This document shows positions 15,382 to 23,719 of a stretch of 64,000 nt of DNA, in pieces. Both the position numbers and the translations under genes were made by a program. Origin of the DNA: Inhella crocodyli (GTDB taxonomy: Bacteria; Pseudomonadota; Gammaproteobacteria; Burkholderiales; Burkholderiaceae_C); assembly GCF_004004565.1 (NCBI RefSeq), contig NZ_SACM01000002.1, positions 310,001-374,000 on the forward strand, given 5' to 3'. The first letter of the stretch is position 1. Every line of letters begins with the position of its first letter. The notes beneath the pieces are model-generated. The model saw nothing but the letters and a program-made list of their open reading frames with translations. It was not told the origin of the DNA and made no database searches.

Positions 15382-16592
15382 GCAAGCAAGTGCAAGACGC
15401 CTACATCGTCAGCGCCACCCGTCTTCCCATCGGCAAGAGCGGCCGTGGGTACTTCAAGAACACCCGCCCCGACGAGATGCTCGTCAAGGTGATGCAAGCC
15501 GCCCTGGCCCAGGCGCCGGGCCTGGAGGCCTCGGCCATCGAAGACGCCATCGTGGGCTGCTCTTTCCCCGAAGGCGAGCAGGGCATGAACATCGCCCGCG
15601 TGGCCAGCGTGCTGGCCGGTTGGGGCAACGGCGTCGGTGGCGTCACCATCAACCGCTACTGCGCTTCGGGCATCACCGCCGTCCAGATGGCGGCCGACCG
15701 CATCCGCGTCGGTGAAGCCGACGTCATGTTCGCCGGCGGCGTCGAGTCCATGTCCATGATCCCCATGGGCGGCAACAAGCCGTCGCTGAGCCCGCTGATC
15801 TTCGAGAAGGACGAGAACATCGGCATCGCCTACGGCATGGGCCTGACCGCCGAGAAGGTGGCCGCGCAGTGGAAGATCAGCCGCGAAGACCAAGACGCCT
15901 TCGCCTACGAGTCGCACCGCCGCGCCGTGGCCGCCATGCAGGCCGGTTACTTCGACGCCGAGATGACCCCGTTCGACGTGGTTGAGCGCACGCCCAACCT
16001 GGCCGATGGCAGCATCAACACCAAGACCCGCACCGTGAAGCTGGACGAAGGCGCCCGCCCCGACACCAGCGTCGAAGGCCTGGCCAAGTTGAAGCCGGTG
16101 TTCGCCGCCAAGGGCAGCGTGACGGCCGGCAACAGCTCGCAGACCAGCGACGGCTCGGGCGGCTTGCTCATCGTCAGCGAGGCCGCGCTCAAGCGCTACA
16201 ACCTGACGCCGCTGGCCCGTTTCGTGTCCTTCGCCGTCAAGGGCGTGCCGCCGGAAATCATGGGCATCGGCCCCATCGAAGCCATCCCCGCCGCGCTGAA
16301 GATGGCCGGCCTGAAGGCCTCGGACCTCGGCTGGATCGAGCTGAACGAAGCCTTCGCTGCGCAGTCGCTGGCCGTGTTGAACGACCTCGACAGCAAGGGC
16401 ATCGAACTGGACCGTGCCAAGGTCAACCCCAACGGTGGCGCCATCGCCCTGGGTCACCCCTTGGGCGCCACGGGTGCCATTCGCGCCGCGTCGGTCATCC
16501 ATGGCCTGCGCCGCACCAAGCAGAAGTACGGCATGGTGACGATGTGCGTCGGCGCCGGCCAAGGTGCCGCCGGCATTTTTGAGGCGCTTTGA
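15378..16592 (+). CDS. Acetyl-CoA C-acyltransferase (3-ketoacyl-CoA thiolase)
   Basis: The 404-residue thiolase cleaves 3-ketoacyl-CoA to acetyl-CoA and a shortened acyl-CoA. The nucleophile is Cys95 in NRYCASGIT; the C-terminal catalytic pair is present as the His of GGAIALGHPLGATGA and the Cys of CVGAGQG. Length and motifs match FadA/FadI-type degradative thiolases rather than the biosynthetic AtoB/PhaA class, supported by position immediately after the hydratase-dehydrogenase gene. Ribosome site GGAAGG upstream, within the DUF4442 gene end. Confidence 0.95.
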   Translation: MSKQVQDAYIVSATRLPIGKSGRGYFKNTRPDEMLVKVMQAALAQAPGLEASAIEDAIVGCSFPEGEQGMNIARVASVLAGWGNGVGGVTINRYCASGITAVQMAADRIRVGEADVMFAGGVESMSMIPMGGNKPSLSPLIFEKDENIGIAYGMGLTAEKVAAQWKISREDQDAFAYESHRRAVAAMQAGYFDAEMTPFDVVERTPNLADGSINTKTRTVKLDEGARPDTSVEGLAKLKPVFAAKGSVTAGNSSQTSDGSGGLLIVSEAALKRYNLTPLARFVSFAVKGVPPEIMGIGPIEAIPAALKMAGLKASDLGWIELNEAFAAQSLAVLNDLDSKGIELDRAKVNPNGGAIALGHPLGATGAIRAASVIHGLRRTKQKYGMVTMCVGAGQGAAGIFEAL

Positions 16593-16607
16593 CCTGAGGG
16601 ATTGACC

Positions 16608-17135
16608 ATGGACCGACGGCACTTCGTGTTGACGGGGGCCGTCGCGTCCACGGCCTCCCTGAGCGCCTGCAGCGGCAAGCTGGAGGCCTTCGCCACCTTG
16701 AAAGAAGCCCGCGAGCGCGTGCTCGACCTGCGCTTCAACACGCCCACCCACGACAGCCCGTGGAGTTTGAGCGAGCTGCTGCAGCACCTGGCCCAAAGCA
16801 TCGAGTTTTCGATGAAGGGCTACCCCGAGATGAAGAGCGCGGCCTTTCGCGCCGTGGTGGGCAACGCCGCCTTCGCGGTGTTCAACGCCCGCGGCTCGAT
16901 GAGTCACGGCCTGACCGAGCCCATCCCCGGCGCCCCGGCGCTGGACGCCAAAGTGGCCCTCAAGGACAGCGTGCAACGCCTGCTGGACGCCCTGGCCGCC
17001 TTCGAGGCCTGGGGCGGCCCCTTGAAGCCGCACTTCGCCTATGGCGAGCTGGACAAGGCGCAGTACACCCGCGCTCACCTGATGCACTTGGTCAACCATT
17101 GGCAGCAATTGCGCTTCGCCCCCCGGCCGAGCTGA
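16608..17135 (+). CDS. DUF1569 protein with twin-arginine lipoprotein signal
   Basis: A 175-residue protein. The N terminus MDRRHFVLTG has a twin-arginine motif (RRxFV) and the hydrophobic stretch ends in the lipobox LSAC (Cys21), so it is predicted to be a Tat-exported lipoprotein. The rest resembles DUF1569, a DinB-like four-helix bundle with a metal-type His pattern (HLMHLVNHWQQ near the C terminus). The start is the ATG at 16608 (TGAGGG upstream) rather than a TTG two codons earlier. Why a Tat lipoprotein lies inside a cytoplasmic beta-oxidation run is unclear. Confidence 0.75.
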   Translation: MDRRHFVLTGAVASTASLSACSGKLEAFATLKEARERVLDLRFNTPTHDSPWSLSELLQHLAQSIEFSMKGYPEMKSAAFRAVVGNAAFAVFNARGSMSHGLTEPIPGAPALDAKVALKDSVQRLLDALAAFEAWGGPLKPHFAYGELDKAQYTRAHLMHLVNHWQQLRFAPRPS

Positions 17136-17146
17136 CCGACCTGTTC

Positions 17147-17626
17147 ATGCACCCCACCGTTCTGCGTGCCGGCTTCAACTGCTGGCCGCCTTTCCTGTTC
17201 GCCGGCGTGCACGTCACGCACCTGTCCCGCGACTGGCGCCACGCCCGGGTCGAGCTGCGCGCGCGGCCCTGGAACCGCAACTACGTCGGCACCCACTTTG
17301 GCGGCAGCCTGTTCGCCATGACCGACCCGTTCTGGATGATCCTCATCCTGCGCGCGCTGGGCCGCGACTACTTCGTGTGGGACAAGGCCGCCGCGATCGA
17401 GTTCGTCAAGCCCGGCCGCGGCACGGTGCACGCCGCCTTCGACCTGGACGACGCCACGCTGGACGCCATCCGCCAGGCCACCGCCGACGGCAGCAAGCAC
17501 CTGGTGTGGCTGCCGGTGGAGGTGAAGGACGCCGATGGCGAGACCGTGGCGCGCGTGCGCAAGCAGGTCTACATTCGCCGCAAACCCGCCGCCCGCGGCA
17601 CCACCCCTGAATCGGCCCCCGCATGA
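17147..17626 (+). CDS. DUF4442 hot-dog-fold protein, second copy
   Basis: A 159-residue DUF4442 protein, distinct from the one at 14863. The core includes FLFAGVHVTHLSRDW, NYVGTHFGGSLFAMTDPFWM (central helix) and a strand PVEVKDADGETVARVRKQVYIRR near the C terminus. It probably binds or hydrolyses acyl-CoA thioesters. The ATG at 17147 lies 11 bases after the DUF1569 stop, and its stop overlaps the enoyl-CoA hydratase start by four bases (ATGA). Having two DUF4442 genes in one beta-oxidation run is notable. Confidence 0.8.
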   Translation: MHPTVLRAGFNCWPPFLFAGVHVTHLSRDWRHARVELRARPWNRNYVGTHFGGSLFAMTDPFWMILILRALGRDYFVWDKAAAIEFVKPGRGTVHAAFDLDDATLDAIRQATADGSKHLVWLPVEVKDADGETVARVRKQVYIRRKPAARGTTPESAPA

Positions 17627-18387
17627 GCATCAAAACCGCCACCTTGAACGGCGTCGCGACGATCGAGATCGCCCGCCCCGAAAAGAAGAACGCCATCACC
17701 TCGGCCATGTACGAGGCCATGGCCGAAGCGCTGAACGCCGCCAACGCCGACCCGAAGGTGCGCGCCGTGCTGATCACCGGCCAGCCCGGCCTGTTCACCT
17801 CGGGCAACGACCTCGAAGACTTCATGGCCCGCCCGCCGCGCGACGCCGACGCGCCGGTCTTCCAGTTCATGCAGGCCCTGCTGGGTTGCGAGAAGCCCGT
17901 GGTGGCCGCCGTCACCGGCGCGGCCATTGGCATCGGCACCACCTTGCTGTTGCACTGCGACCTCGTCTACGTGGCCGACGACAGCCGGCTGGCCATGCCC
18001 TTCGTGGCCCTGGGCCTGGTGCCGGAGTTCGGCTCCAGCCTGGTGGTGCCACGGCTCATGGGCCACGTGAAAGCGGCCGAGAAGCTCTTGCTGGGCGACC
18101 CGATGACCGGCGCCGAGGCCGTTGAGTTCGGCATCGCCAACGCCGTGCTTCCCTCGGGCGAGGTGGTGAACCACGCCCGCCGCATGGCCGAGCGCTTCAA
18201 CACCTTGGCGCCCAGCGCGGTGCGCGCCAGCAAGAAGCTGATGCGCGGCCCCGGCCTGGCCGAGCTGCAGCGCGTGATTCAGGAAGAGGCCGAGATTTTT
18301 GCCGCGCGCCTGCGCAGCCCCGAGGCCATGGAGGCCTTTCAGGCCTTCTTCCAAAAGCGCGCGCCCGACTTCACGAAGTTCGAGTGA
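17623..18387 (+). CDS. Enoyl-CoA hydratase/isomerase family protein
   Basis: A 254-residue single-domain crotonase. Motifs: RPEKKNAI at the N terminus, GLFTSGNDLEDF (oxyanion loop), AVTGAAIGIGTTLLLHCDLVY, and LGLVPEFGSS, where the Glu is at the position of the catalytic acid in many hydratases/isomerases. It could serve as a separate hydratase or as a 3,2-enoyl-CoA isomerase for unsaturated chains, complementing the bifunctional enzyme at 12447. Translationally coupled to the preceding DUF4442 gene. Confidence 0.92.
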   Translation: MSIKTATLNGVATIEIARPEKKNAITSAMYEAMAEALNAANADPKVRAVLITGQPGLFTSGNDLEDFMARPPRDADAPVFQFMQALLGCEKPVVAAVTGAAIGIGTTLLLHCDLVYVADDSRLAMPFVALGLVPEFGSSLVVPRLMGHVKAAEKLLLGDPMTGAEAVEFGIANAVLPSGEVVNHARRMAERFNTLAPSAVRASKKLMRGPGLAELQRVIQEEAEIFAARLRSPEAMEAFQAFFQKRAPDFTKFE

Positions 18388-18394
18388 TCGCCGC

Positions 18395-19192
18395 GTGATC
18401 GCTTCGGTGCCGCACCCCCGGGTGCTGACCGCCGCCAAGGTGGTCCTGTCGCCTTTGCTGCTCTTGCAGGCCGTGCGCGTGCGGGCCACGGCCCTGCAGT
18501 TGCCCGAGGCCGAAGGCCCCCGGCGAGGCCGGGTGCGCGCCCCTGCCGGCCGCGCGCGCAGCGACGCTCCCTTGCGCTTGTTGGTGGTGGGCGACTCGTC
18601 CGCGGCCGGCGTGGGCGTTGCGCACCAGCGCGAGGCCTTGGTGGGCCACCTGGCGCGCACCTTGGCCGACGAACTCGGCCGCCCCGTGCACTGGCAGCTG
18701 GTGGCACGCACGGGCGACACGACCGGCGAGGCCTTGGCCCACCTGCGCGAGCACCAGGCCCGCGGCGACCTCGACCCCGCCGACCTGCTGGTCACGGCGC
18801 TGGGCGTGAACGACGTGGTGCAGCAGGTGCCCGTGGCACGCAGCCTGCAGCAGCTGCAGGCCCTGCACACGCTGGCCAGCGAGGCGGCCGGCGTGCGCTA
18901 CTGGTTGCACAGCGGCCTGCCGCCCATGCACCAGTTCCCGCTGCTGCCCAAGCCCTTGCGCTGGGTGTTGGGCAGCCAGGCCGAGCTGCTCAACCGCCAC
19001 TTGCAAGCCAGCCTGGGCGACCAGCGCGACCGCGCGCTGCGCCGCCTGCCACCGGCCCTGCGCGTCGATGCCGACCGCGGCTTGATGGCCGCCGACGGCT
19101 TCCACCCCGGGCCCCAGGGCTATGCGGTGTGGGGCCGAGCGCTGGGGCAGTTCGCCGCGTCGCGCTGGCGCCGGCAGCAGCGCGCCCACTGA
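18395..19192 (+). CDS. SGNH/GDSL-type esterase
   Basis: A 265-residue hydrolase of the SGNH superfamily. Block I is VVGDSSAAGVG with the nucleophilic Ser (GDSS), block III is ALGVNDVV with the Asn, and block V is DGFHPGPQGY with the catalytic Asp-x-x-His. A hydrophobic N terminus (about 10-30) may be a signal anchor. Start is taken as GTG at 18395, seven bases after the previous stop; a second GTG five codons on is possible. It is last in the fatty-acid run and may hydrolyse lipid esters or acyl-CoA. Confidence 0.85.
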   Translation: MIASVPHPRVLTAAKVVLSPLLLLQAVRVRATALQLPEAEGPRRGRVRAPAGRARSDAPLRLLVVGDSSAAGVGVAHQREALVGHLARTLADELGRPVHWQLVARTGDTTGEALAHLREHQARGDLDPADLLVTALGVNDVVQQVPVARSLQQLQALHTLASEAAGVRYWLHSGLPPMHQFPLLPKPLRWVLGSQAELLNRHLQASLGDQRDRALRRLPPALRVDADRGLMAADGFHPGPQGYAVWGRALGQFAASRWRRQQRAH

Positions 19193-19255
19193 GCCTTCGG
19201 CCGAGGCGCCGCGGCCTTCGCGGGGAAGGATCGGTGCCTCGGTTCCAATCGGCGC

Positions 19256-20137
19256 ATGAACTCGCGCCAAGGCTGGGGCGTCGGGATGGCCGCGCTCGGT
19301 GCCGTGGGCTTCTCGGGCAAGGCCATCATCGTCAAGCTGGCGTACCGCCATGGGGTCGACGCCGTCACCCTGCTGATGTGGCGCATGCTGCTGGCGCTGC
19401 CGCTGTTCCTGGCGCTGGCCTGGTGGGCAGGCCGCGGCCGACCCGCCTTGAGTGCCCGCGACTGGCGCGACATCGGCGTGCTCGGCTTCACCGGCTACTA
19501 CCTCGCCAGCTTCCTGGACTTCGCCGGCTTGCAGTACATCAGCGCCGGCCTGGAGCGCCTGATCCTCTACCTGAACCCGACCCTGGTGCTGCTGCTGGGG
19601 GTGCTGTTCCTGGGACAGCGCGTGGGGCGGCGCCAAGCCGTGGCCCTGGCCCTGAGCTACGCCGGGGTGCTGCTGGTGTTCGCGCACGAGGTGCGCTACG
19701 ACGGGGTGGCGACCTGGATCGGCAGCGCCCTGGTGCTGGGCAGTGCGCTGAGCTACGCCGTGTACTTGGCCCTCAGCGGCCAGGTGGTGAAGCGCTTGGG
19801 GGCGCTGCGCCTGACCGGGCTGGCCACCACGGTGGCCTGTGGCTTGTGCCTGCTGCAGTTCGCTTGGCTGCGCCCGCTGGACGCGGCCTGGGTGCCGCCG
19901 GCCGTCGTGGGCCTGTCGGTCGTCAACGCCACGGCCTGCACGTTCGCCCCGGTGTTGCTGGTCATGCTGGCCATCGAGCGCGTGGGCGCCCCGGTGGCCG
20001 CGCAGGTGGGCATGGTGGGCCCGATGAGCACCTTGCTGCTGGCCGCCTGGTTGCTGGGCGAGCCGCTCACGGCCTGGGTGGCGGTGGGCACCGGTCTGGT
20101 GTTGGCCGGCGTTGCGGCGCTGGCGCGCCGAAGTTGA
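19256..20137 (+). CDS. EamA/DMT-superfamily permease
   Basis: The 293-residue protein has ten hydrophobic helices arranged as two EamA repeats (about 5-140 and 150-290), the build of drug/metabolite transporters. Segments such as AAWLLGEPLTAWVAVGTGLVLAG at the end are typical. The substrate cannot be told from sequence. Its stop codon directly abuts the stop of the convergent yciA gene (TGATCA at 20135-20140), with no room for a conventional terminator. Confidence 0.9.
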   Translation: MNSRQGWGVGMAALGAVGFSGKAIIVKLAYRHGVDAVTLLMWRMLLALPLFLALAWWAGRGRPALSARDWRDIGVLGFTGYYLASFLDFAGLQYISAGLERLILYLNPTLVLLLGVLFLGQRVGRRQAVALALSYAGVLLVFAHEVRYDGVATWIGSALVLGSALSYAVYLALSGQVVKRLGALRLTGLATTVACGLCLLQFAWLRPLDAAWVPPAVVGLSVVNATACTFAPVLLVMLAIERVGAPVAAQVGMVGPMSTLLLAAWLLGEPLTAWVAVGTGLVLAGVAALARRS

Positions 20138-20572
20138 TCAGGTGCCGCTGACGGCCGGGCCCACCTGGAAGGGCCGGGACTTGCCCTCGTCGTCGATGGC
20201 CACGTAGGTCAGCTCCGCCTCCGTCACCTTCACCACCTGCGGGTTCTTCGGGTTGCGCTCGGCGTACACCTCGACCTTCACGGTGATGGACGTGCGGCCG
20301 ACGCGGGTCACGTGGGAGTAGAAGCTCAGCAGGTCGCCCACGGTCACGGGCTGCTTGAAGATGAACTCCTTCACCGCCACGGTGGCGATGCGCCCCCGTG
20401 TGATGCGCGAGGGCAGCACGGAGCCGGCCAAGTCCACCTGCGCCATGATCCAGCCGCCAAAGATGTCGCCATTGGCGTTGGCGTCGGCCGGCATGGGGAT
20501 CACGCGCAGGGCCAATTCGCGGTCGGTGGGGACCTGGGTGGGGTCCATGAAGGGGCTGGCCAGTTCGGGCAT
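20138..20572 (-). CDS. yciA: Acyl-CoA thioesterase YciA
   Basis: A 144-residue hot-dog thioesterase. The signature NANGDIFGGWIMAQVDLAGS (about 33-52) contains the catalytic Asp and substrate loop of YciA, followed by KEFIFKQPVTVGDLLSFYSHVTRVGRTS. It hydrolyses short to long acyl-CoA in the cytoplasm. Its start is 49 bases after the diguanylate cyclase gene on the same strand. The next in-frame Met (residue 9) is an alternative start. Confidence 0.92.
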   Translation of the reverse strand: MPELASPFMDPTQVPTDRELALRVIPMPADANANGDIFGGWIMAQVDLAGSVLPSRITRGRIATVAVKEFIFKQPVTVGDLLSFYSHVTRVGRTSITVKVEVYAERNPKNPQVVKVTEAELTYVAIDDEGKSRPFQVGPAVSGT

Positions 20573-20621
20573 GGGCGTCGGGGGTCAAAGGTCGATGCGC
20601 GTTTGTAGCGCACGGCGGGCC

Positions 20622-21815
20622 TCAAGCGGCGGCAATCACTCGGTTGCGCCCACTGTGCTTGGCCTGGTAGAGCGCGCGATCGGCGCGTTGGTACAGGGCC
20701 AGGGGCGTGTCGCCCGGCTCGGCCATCGCCAGGCCCAAGCTCATCCCCAGCCAGCCCTGCTCGCTGCCCGCGTGCGGCACGCCCCGCTCGCGCAGGGCGG
20801 CCAAGGCCTGCGTGGCCAGGCGCATCGCGTCGGCCTGGCTCGCGCCGTGCAGCACCACCGCCATTTCTTCGCCGCCCAACCGGGCCACCAGGTCCAGCGG
20901 TCGCGAGGCCATGGCCTGCAGCACCTCGGCCACCGTTTGCAGCGCCGCGTCCCCGGCCGGGTGGCCGTACACGTCGTTGAAGCGCTTGAAGTGGTCCACG
21001 TCGGCCAGCACCAGGGCCAAGGGCAGGCCATCGCGCTGCACTTGGCGAACCAAGGCTTGGAGGCGATCGTCGAAGAGGCGCCGGTTGCACAAACCGGTCA
21101 GTGCGTCGTGGCCCGCTTGCCAACCCAACTCCGCGCGCAGCAGGAACTGCTCGCGCTGCGCGTACTCGCGGTGGTAAGCGCCGAAGGCGGCCAAGAGCGC
21201 GGTCAGCACCATCAGTCCCGCGAGGTACAGGAATCGGCCTTGCGCGGCCCCCTCGAGCTGCAGAACGCCCACCGCGCTCATGCCCGTCAGGCACACCGCG
21301 GCCAGGGGCAGGGTTTGCCGCAGCGTCAGGCCGATGGGCAAGAACAAGCCCGCCACCAGCAACAGCAAGATCTCCAGCGGCTGGAAGCCGCCCAGGCGCA
21401 GGTAGCAAGTGGCCCCCCAGGCGCCGCCCACGGTCACCACCAGGGCGGTGGCCACGACCCAGCGTCGCCGGTGAGCGCCCAGGGGATGGCGCCAGGCACG
21501 CCAAGTGGCCCCCAACAAGACCGCTGCCACGACCCCGCGCACGAGCAGGAGCTCGGTCCACAGCCCAAGCTGGGCGGGCGGCAGCCGGTCGGGTTGCATG
21601 CGCACCGGGTCCAGGGCGGTGAACACCAGCCAAACGACGGTGATGAGCAGCGACAACCACGCCAAGCGGCGGTCCAGTCCCCGGTCGAAGTCCGCCATGA
21701 AGGCGGCCTCCAGGTCGGGCTCGAAGCGCAGGCGACCGAAGCCCTGCCGAAGCTGCCGCGCGTACGCCGTGCGCTGGGCTTCGGTGATGGGGAACAGGGT
21801 GTCTTGCGTGGGCAT
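20622..21815 (-). CDS. Membrane diguanylate cyclase (GGEEM active site, intact I-site)
   Basis: A 397-residue protein with about six transmembrane helices (about residues 52-215) and a C-terminal GGDEF domain (about 230-397). The catalytic loop reads RLGGEEMAV (GGEEM at 314-318): the last position is Met instead of Phe. The two acidic residues needed for metal and GTP binding are kept, so synthesis of c-di-GMP is likely. The inhibitory site RPLD (305-308) is correctly placed five residues upstream. The membrane part resembles MASE-type integral sensors but I cannot assign it. The gene diverges from the ABC exporter at 21902. Confidence 0.9.
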   Translation of the reverse strand: MPTQDTLFPITEAQRTAYARQLRQGFGRLRFEPDLEAAFMADFDRGLDRRLAWLSLLITVVWLVFTALDPVRMQPDRLPPAQLGLWTELLLVRGVVAAVLLGATWRAWRHPLGAHRRRWVVATALVVTVGGAWGATCYLRLGGFQPLEILLLLVAGLFLPIGLTLRQTLPLAAVCLTGMSAVGVLQLEGAAQGRFLYLAGLMVLTALLAAFGAYHREYAQREQFLLRAELGWQAGHDALTGLCNRRLFDDRLQALVRQVQRDGLPLALVLADVDHFKRFNDVYGHPAGDAALQTVAEVLQAMASRPLDLVARLGGEEMAVVLHGASQADAMRLATQALAALRERGVPHAGSEQGWLGMSLGLAMAEPGDTPLALYQRADRALYQAKHSGRNRVIAAA

Positions 21816-21901
21816 GGTGCGGCGGCCGAGGCTTGTCGATTGTGGGGAGCGGGTCTTCCGGGCGGACCCCCGAGAATCGATGGCCCCCCCTCGTTCTCGC
21901 C

Positions 21902-23716
21902 ATGCGCCCCGCTGCCCCGTCTGTTCCCCTTTCGCCCCCGGCCGCTGCCGGGGCCCCCCGCCGCGACGGGGAGGTGCTCAAGAAGCTCTTGCCCTACTTC
22001 TGGCAGTACCGCTGGCGCGTGGCCCTGGCCCTGGGCTTCATGGTGGGCGCCAAGCTGGCCACGGTGGGCGTGCCGCTGCTGCTGAAAAAGATCGTCGACC
22101 AACTCGACGCCGCGCAGGCCAACCCGCTGTTCGTGCTGCCCGTGGGCCTCTTGGTGGCCTATGGGGCGCTGCGGCTGTGCACCTCGCTGTTCACCGAGTT
22201 GCGCGAACTGGTGTTTGCGAAGGCCACCGAGGGCGCGGCGCGTGCCATCTCCTTGCAGGTCTTCCGCCACCTGCACGACTTGAGCCTGCGTTTCCATTTG
22301 GAGCGTCAAACCGGCGGCATGACGCGCGACATCGAGCGCGGCACGCGCGCCGTGCACTCGCTGATCAGCTTTTCGCTCTACAGCATCCTGCCAACCTTGA
22401 TCGAGGTGGTCCTGGTGCTCAGCCTGTTGGGGGGGCTGTTCGATTGGGCCTTCGCCGCCATCACCGGCGCGGCCCTGGTGCTGTACGTCACCTACACGAT
22501 CACCGTCACCGAGTGGCGCACCAAGTTCCGCCGCCAACTCAACGAGATCGACTCGGCCACGCACACGCAGGCCATCGATTCGCTGCTGAACTACGAGACC
22601 GTCAAGTACTTCGGCGCCGAAGACTTCGAGGCCCGCCGCTACGACGCCAGCCTGGAGCGCTTGCGGCAGGCGCAGCTCAAGAGCCAAACCACGCTGAGCC
22701 TGCTCAACACCGGGCAGCAACTCATCATCGCCACCGCCCTGGTGCTGATGCTCTGGCGCGCCACCCAGGGTGTGAGCGAGGGGCGCCTCAGCCTGGGCGA
22801 CCTGGTGATGGTCAACGCCTTCATGATCCAGCTCTACATCCCGTTGAACTTCCTGGGGGTGCTGTACCGCGAGATCAAGCAAAGCCTGACCGACCTGGAC
22901 AAGATGTTCGGCCTCCTGGGCCGCGAACGCGAGGTGGCCGAGGCGCCGGGAGCGCCGGCGCTGCGCGTGCAAGGCGGCCGGGTGGAGTTCGATGCCGTCG
23001 ACTTCGCCTACGACCCGGCACGCCCGGTGCTGCACGGCGTCAGCTTCACCATCGAACCCGGCCAGCGCGTGGCCGTGGTGGGGCCCAGCGGCTCGGGCAA
23101 GAGCACGCTGGCCCGCCTGCTGTTCCGCTTCTACGACGTGAAGGCCGGGGCGGTGCGCATCGACGGGCAAGACATCCGCCACGTCACGCAACACAGCCTG
23201 CGCCAGGCCCTGGGCATCGTGCCGCAGGACGCCGTGCTGTTCAACGACACCCTGGGCTACAACATCGGCTACGCCAAGGAGGGGGCCACGCCGGCCGAGA
23301 TCGAGGCCGCGGCGCAGGCCGCGCAGCTGGACGGCTTCATCCGCAGCACGCCCCAGGGCTATGGCACGCGGGTCGGCGAGCGGGGCTTGAAGCTCAGCGG
23401 CGGCGAGAAGCAGCGCGTGGCCATCGCCCGCACGCTGCTGAAGAACCCGCCCATCCTGATCTTCGACGAGGCCACCTCGGCGCTCGATTCGCACAACGAA
23501 CGCGCCATCCAGGCTCAGCTCGATGCCGTGGGGCAGAACAAGACGGTGCTGGTGATCGCCCACCGCCTGTCCACCGTGGTGGACGCCGACCAGATCCTCG
23601 TGCTGGAGGCGGGCCGCATCGTCGAGCGCGGCCGGCATGCCGAGCTGCTGGCGCGGGGAGGTGCCTATGCCCGCATGTGGAATCTGCAGGCAAACTCGCA
23701 AGCACCGGACGCCTGA
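21902..23716 (+). CDS. Atm1/HMT-type ABC exporter (fused permease and ATPase)
   Basis: The 604-residue half-transporter has a six-helix membrane domain (about 35-330) and an ATPase domain (about 355-590) with Walker [10 protein letters not shown] (394-402), signature LSGGEKQRVAIA, and Walker B ILIFDEATSALD. The N-terminal membrane segment HLHDLSLRFHLERQTGGMTRDIERG and YNIGYAKEGAT are typical of the Atm1/heavy-metal-tolerance group that exports glutathione-linked or iron-sulfur-related compounds. The ATG at 21902 is preferred over an upstream TTG. The LysR gene begins 3 bases after its stop. Confidence 0.93.
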   Translation: MRPAAPSVPLSPPAAAGAPRRDGEVLKKLLPYFWQYRWRVALALGFMVGAKLATVGVPLLLKKIVDQLDAAQANPLFVLPVGLLVAYGALRLCTSLFTELRELVFAKATEGAARAISLQVFRHLHDLSLRFHLERQTGGMTRDIERGTRAVHSLISFSLYSILPTLIEVVLVLSLLGGLFDWAFAAITGAALVLYVTYTITVTEWRTKFRRQLNEIDSATHTQAIDSLLNYETVKYFGAEDFEARRYDASLERLRQAQLKSQTTLSLLNTGQQLIIATALVLMLWRATQGVSEGRLSLGDLVMVNAFMIQLYIPLNFLGVLYREIKQSLTDLDKMFGLLGREREVAEAPGAPALRVQGGRVEFDAVDFAYDPARPVLHGVSFTIEPGQRVAVVGPSGSGKSTLARLLFRFYDVKAGAVRIDGQDIRHVTQHSLRQALGIVPQDAVLFNDTLGYNIGYAKEGATPAEIEAAAQAAQLDGFIRSTPQGYGTRVGERGLKLSGGEKQRVAIARTLLKNPPILIFDEATSALDSHNERAIQAQLDAVGQNKTVLVIAHRLSTVVDADQILVLEAGRIVERGRHAELLARGGAYARMWNLQANSQAPDA

Positions 23717-23719
23717 ACC

